Positions 14,701-16,070 of a stretch of 16,070 nt of DNA are shown piece by piece. The translations under genes were made by a program, and so were the position numbers. The stretch comes from an uncultured bacterium (lineage in GTDB: Bacteria; Bacteroidota; Ignavibacteria; Ignavibacteriales; Melioribacteraceae), in the NCBI GenBank assembly GCA_937936675.1, contig CALDDL010000234.1, forward strand, positions 1 to 16,070, read 5' to 3'. The notes beneath the pieces are model-generated. The model saw nothing but the letters and a program-made list of their open reading frames with translations. It had not been told where the DNA came from and did no database searches. Within the stretch, counting starts at the first letter, position 1, and each line of letters begins with the position of its first letter.

Positions 14701-16007
14701 AGAATAGCCGTTTTAAAATGATTTTCAATTGTATATTCAAATAAATTAATATTTTTCTTCTTATTTCCTGAGGATATACAAAAAGTTGAAATAAATTTAT
14801 TAATTAATTCATAATTATTATTATCGCCAGTCAGAACTTTATCAATGAAATTAAAAAAATCGGAAGTAAATTTAGCAGAAGTATTTGAAAGCAGTAAGAA
14901 AATGAAGGGAAAAAGTAGTTCTTTATTTCCATAGTATTTGGAGATATTTTTCCATAGATAATTTAAATAACCGGTAGGTATTGAATTAAAAAAATCCTCT
15001 AATTCTAGTTTCTCATTTTCTTGTCTTTTTATATCCTCAAATACTAAACGAATATAAAATGGATTTCCTTCACTTTTATGGATTAACTTATTAATTAAAT
15101 TGGGTGATAGATTTTCAATAGAATTGATTTTATAGCTTTTGATATAATTATCGATGATTTTTCTAAGAGTTGATTCATTATTATTTACTTCCATTTTTTG
15201 ATAAAGACTTGAGGGAAAAGAAGCGAATTCGCTACGGCTAAATACGTTCCCCATCTCATCATCACGAATTGTAATAAATAAATTAAAAGGTCCTACGATG
15301 TTTTTATTATATTCTTTATTTCCTCTTACAATAGAAAATAATTCTAGTAATTTTTTGGATACATCATTTACATTTTCTAATCCACGCCAAAGAGCATCGA
15401 TAACTAGTAAAGTAGATTTATTATCATAATCACTTATTTTTTTAATCCAGCTATTATCATGCAAGAAATTTTCGGGGTTAATAAAAACAATTTTCTTAAA
15501 TTGATTTGATTCATCTGATAATAGTTTCGAAATATTCCATAATAAAAAAGTGCTTTTGCCTGCGCCGGCTTTACCTATTAAAAAGTATATACAAAAATTC
15601 GCTGAGAGATTAATTTTTTGTTTTTCTTCAAAATAAATTTCATTCTCGTATATGTAATTCCAATCTTTATTATAGGTCGGATGCAGGGGGGTTTCTAAAA
15701 AAGATGAATTGGCAATATTATTTAAGTCGCTTAAATTATTTGTAACAGAAACAGAGGATAAGCTATGATTTTCAATCCTAAAATAATCCGGAATGGATTT
15801 ATCTTCTTCCTTTTTTTTGCTCGGTAAATATTTAAGGACTGTAACTAATGCTGCAAGAAAAATAGTTAGATCAATAATTATTTTAACAAGATTACTGACT
15901 ATGATGAAATTAATAATTGTTTGATAAATAATGAATACAAAAAGAATAACAAAAAAAATTATTAGAAATCTTTTATTTGTAAGGAAATGCCATGCTAACT
16001 TTTTCAC
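11754..16007 (-). CDS. Membrane-anchored STAND-type NTPase with long TPR array
   Basis: This is a 1417-residue protein. Two hydrophobic helices (about 13-35 and 41-60) open it, followed by a polar linker. A P-loop NTPase follows: Walker A GKAGAGKST at 145-153, Walker B TLLVIDALW at 199-207, a FITIRDDE strand at 244-251, and GNPFYIRLVFEDI from 314, the segment typical of STAND ATPases before their helical region. From roughly 600 to 1300 come many tetratricopeptide-like helix pairs, for example IGMFEKADNEFKKSLEIDP and LGESEKAEESFQKALNLD. STAND proteins act as ligand-triggered switches with the repeats as sensor. No enzymatic effector domain is seen, so the membrane helices may be the effector. 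The GTG start at 16007 is forced: a TAA lies directly upstream and no ATG occurs until residue 252. The gene is visibly more AT-rich than its neighbours, hinting at transfer. A defence role is inferred, not shown. Confidence 0.87.
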   Translation of the reverse strand: MKKLAWHFLTNKRFLIIFFVILFVFIIYQTIINFIIVSNLVKIIIDLTIFLAALVTVLKYLPSKKKEEDKSIPDYFRIENHSLSSVSVTNNLSDLNNIANSSFLETPLHPTYNKDWNYIYENEIYFEEKQKINLSANFCIYFLIGKAGAGKSTFLLWNISKLLSDESNQFKKIVFINPENFLHDNSWIKKISDYDNKSTLLVIDALWRGLENVNDVSKKLLELFSIVRGNKEYNKNIVGPFNLFITIRDDEMGNVFSRSEFASFPSSLYQKMEVNNNESTLRKIIDNYIKSYKINSIENLSPNLINKLIHKSEGNPFYIRLVFEDIKRQENEKLELEDFFNSIPTGYLNYLWKNISKYYGNKELLFPFIFLLLSNTSAKFTSDFFNFIDKVLTGDNNNYELINKFISTFCISSGNKKKNINLFEYTIENHFKTAILQAIENSSLIENSFRSTVDYFILIKDTQFNTLKEKIITALEDHLNNGFKEIADINYCRDLAKFSPDKLQKAIDIFINKSKESSLDNLLIESLRNQLYLLCIEHAARARKKYKNTEVQKYYELAFDKLGVRTEKIDLTAYSGFITKHIIYLHKNNSEEFNFWKNKVIELINSALKIDENDIITRQTLALFYKEIGMFEKADNEFKKSLEIDPDHIPAINAYALFLRQLARFEWVRDPRKSKEYIDNAEEQFNSALLKFSELKDVANNPHYQRIEMQLKNSYANFLQSKTEWYSSKTERIEIDTKVEEVFEEILNKYPEHGHSVNNYAHFLINKAKILPKYRRNIDNLIKAETMLSVFITKERSKKSLSYYMALHLLGRYLYTIKAANIRNKPIDFDSAIEYLTESGESFEIKHNSIVLNELGQLYLKQSMRSSDRDNLLELAKDSFNRSIEILNENKHNALHLGKVFLNLAKLYSFQSDTKSSLDCIEKSIIIADKYSCLPFDYYFTLVELANNFFYENDYSMAEIIYNKALDVYNNLHGKDTKLDPSIIYLRLGELSLKTNNYEDAVQYFDKTLENCNAAIFFTNIRLSIKKIMKRVQQSRQLELYNKLLSMRLYCSKQAKLIEPGNYKNYVDYGIDLNWSKQYSEAVEVFSEAILLLEQKTSDNPTPDLIEQIGRFYFEKGFSFSELGESEKAEESFQKALNLDKSSISYFRYTKYLLHKNKLKEAFNAFENVIRLYNDLSEIKKEILFESLRDVIKDLAYAYEKSMDYINSLHFFKLCADLYYYDHDSKKSEILGTIALKIRDYNNLKTSRRIFIQSLRKDSANVKNLSQLGKISFDLGLYLESAQLLHHSLKLRNAIEIQEKWFYENDEKLYQKCLSKINENHSYSPTNNYYESKINDSILLEFKNNIEEAKNKINEFYKDFETKVSNDSLTSEMLMLAADSLWYHGESEKANEIKESVSQIEKGKLDSIVLDAIKWNS

Positions 16008-16070
16008 TTAAGCATATACTCATTAGATTTAATAAATTACAAATTAGATTTTTTTACGTATAGATGCAAT
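16008..16070. other. AT-rich leader of the STAND gene
   Basis: The last 63 bases are AT-rich upstream sequence with stops in the frames checked on the minus strand. A tiny ATG-CTT-AAG-TGA reading frame overlaps the GTG start by its stop, but it is too short to call a gene. No clear Shine-Dalgarno precedes the GTG. Confidence 0.4.

Overview
The window is about 16 kb of AT-rich bacterial chromosome. The gene types point to the Bacteroidota/Ignavibacteriota (Chlorobi) neighbourhood: a short Crp-like regulator of the type common there, a membrane-anchored GcvH-like protein, a DUF2254 membrane protein, several genes with weak or absent Shine-Dalgarno sequences, and two genes that must start at GTG or TTG. 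An Ignavibacteria-like anaerobe or facultative fermenter fits best. That is an inference from gene content, not a phylogenetic result. No rRNA, tRNA, transposase, integrase or CRISPR array was seen.

Left end (1-1782, all minus strand). Two adjacent small membrane-anchored proteins lie here. The downstream one runs off the left edge, has a glycine-cleavage H-protein fold signature, and appears to lack the lipoyl lysine. Both carry the same TMFDGG motif. A secreted 188-aa barrel-like protein of unknown function follows. Positions 1783-2211 hold no convincing gene, only a possible remnant.

Centre-left (2212-5223). A plus-strand protein joins a cytoplasmic zinc ribbon, one membrane helix and an MltB-like lytic transglycosylase domain. 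It faces a minus-strand radical-SAM/SPASM enzyme whose cysteine spacing matches anaerobic sulfatase-maturating enzymes. The 315-bp gap between them may contain a dispersed repeat.

Centre (5483-9239, plus strand). A full-length phosphoketolase overlaps a DUF2254 four-helix membrane protein by 8 bp, so the two are probably co-transcribed and translationally coupled. The gap after them (9240-9556) contains a minus-strand 37-codon ORF. It shares 39 of 41 nt, in the same reading frame, with the interior of the barrel gene 7.8 kb away.

Right (9557-11635, plus strand). A Crp/Fnr-type regulator, a cytoplasmic YceI-family protein and a pirin lie in a row and look like a small stress or redox regulon. 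A 14-bp perfect palindrome sits between the regulator and YceI.

Right end (11754-16007, minus strand). One very large, more AT-rich gene encodes a 1417-aa protein with two N-terminal membrane helices, a STAND-type P-loop NTPase and a long TPR array. This architecture is reminiscent of membrane-acting defence or signalling STAND proteins. It is the best candidate in the window for an undescribed system.
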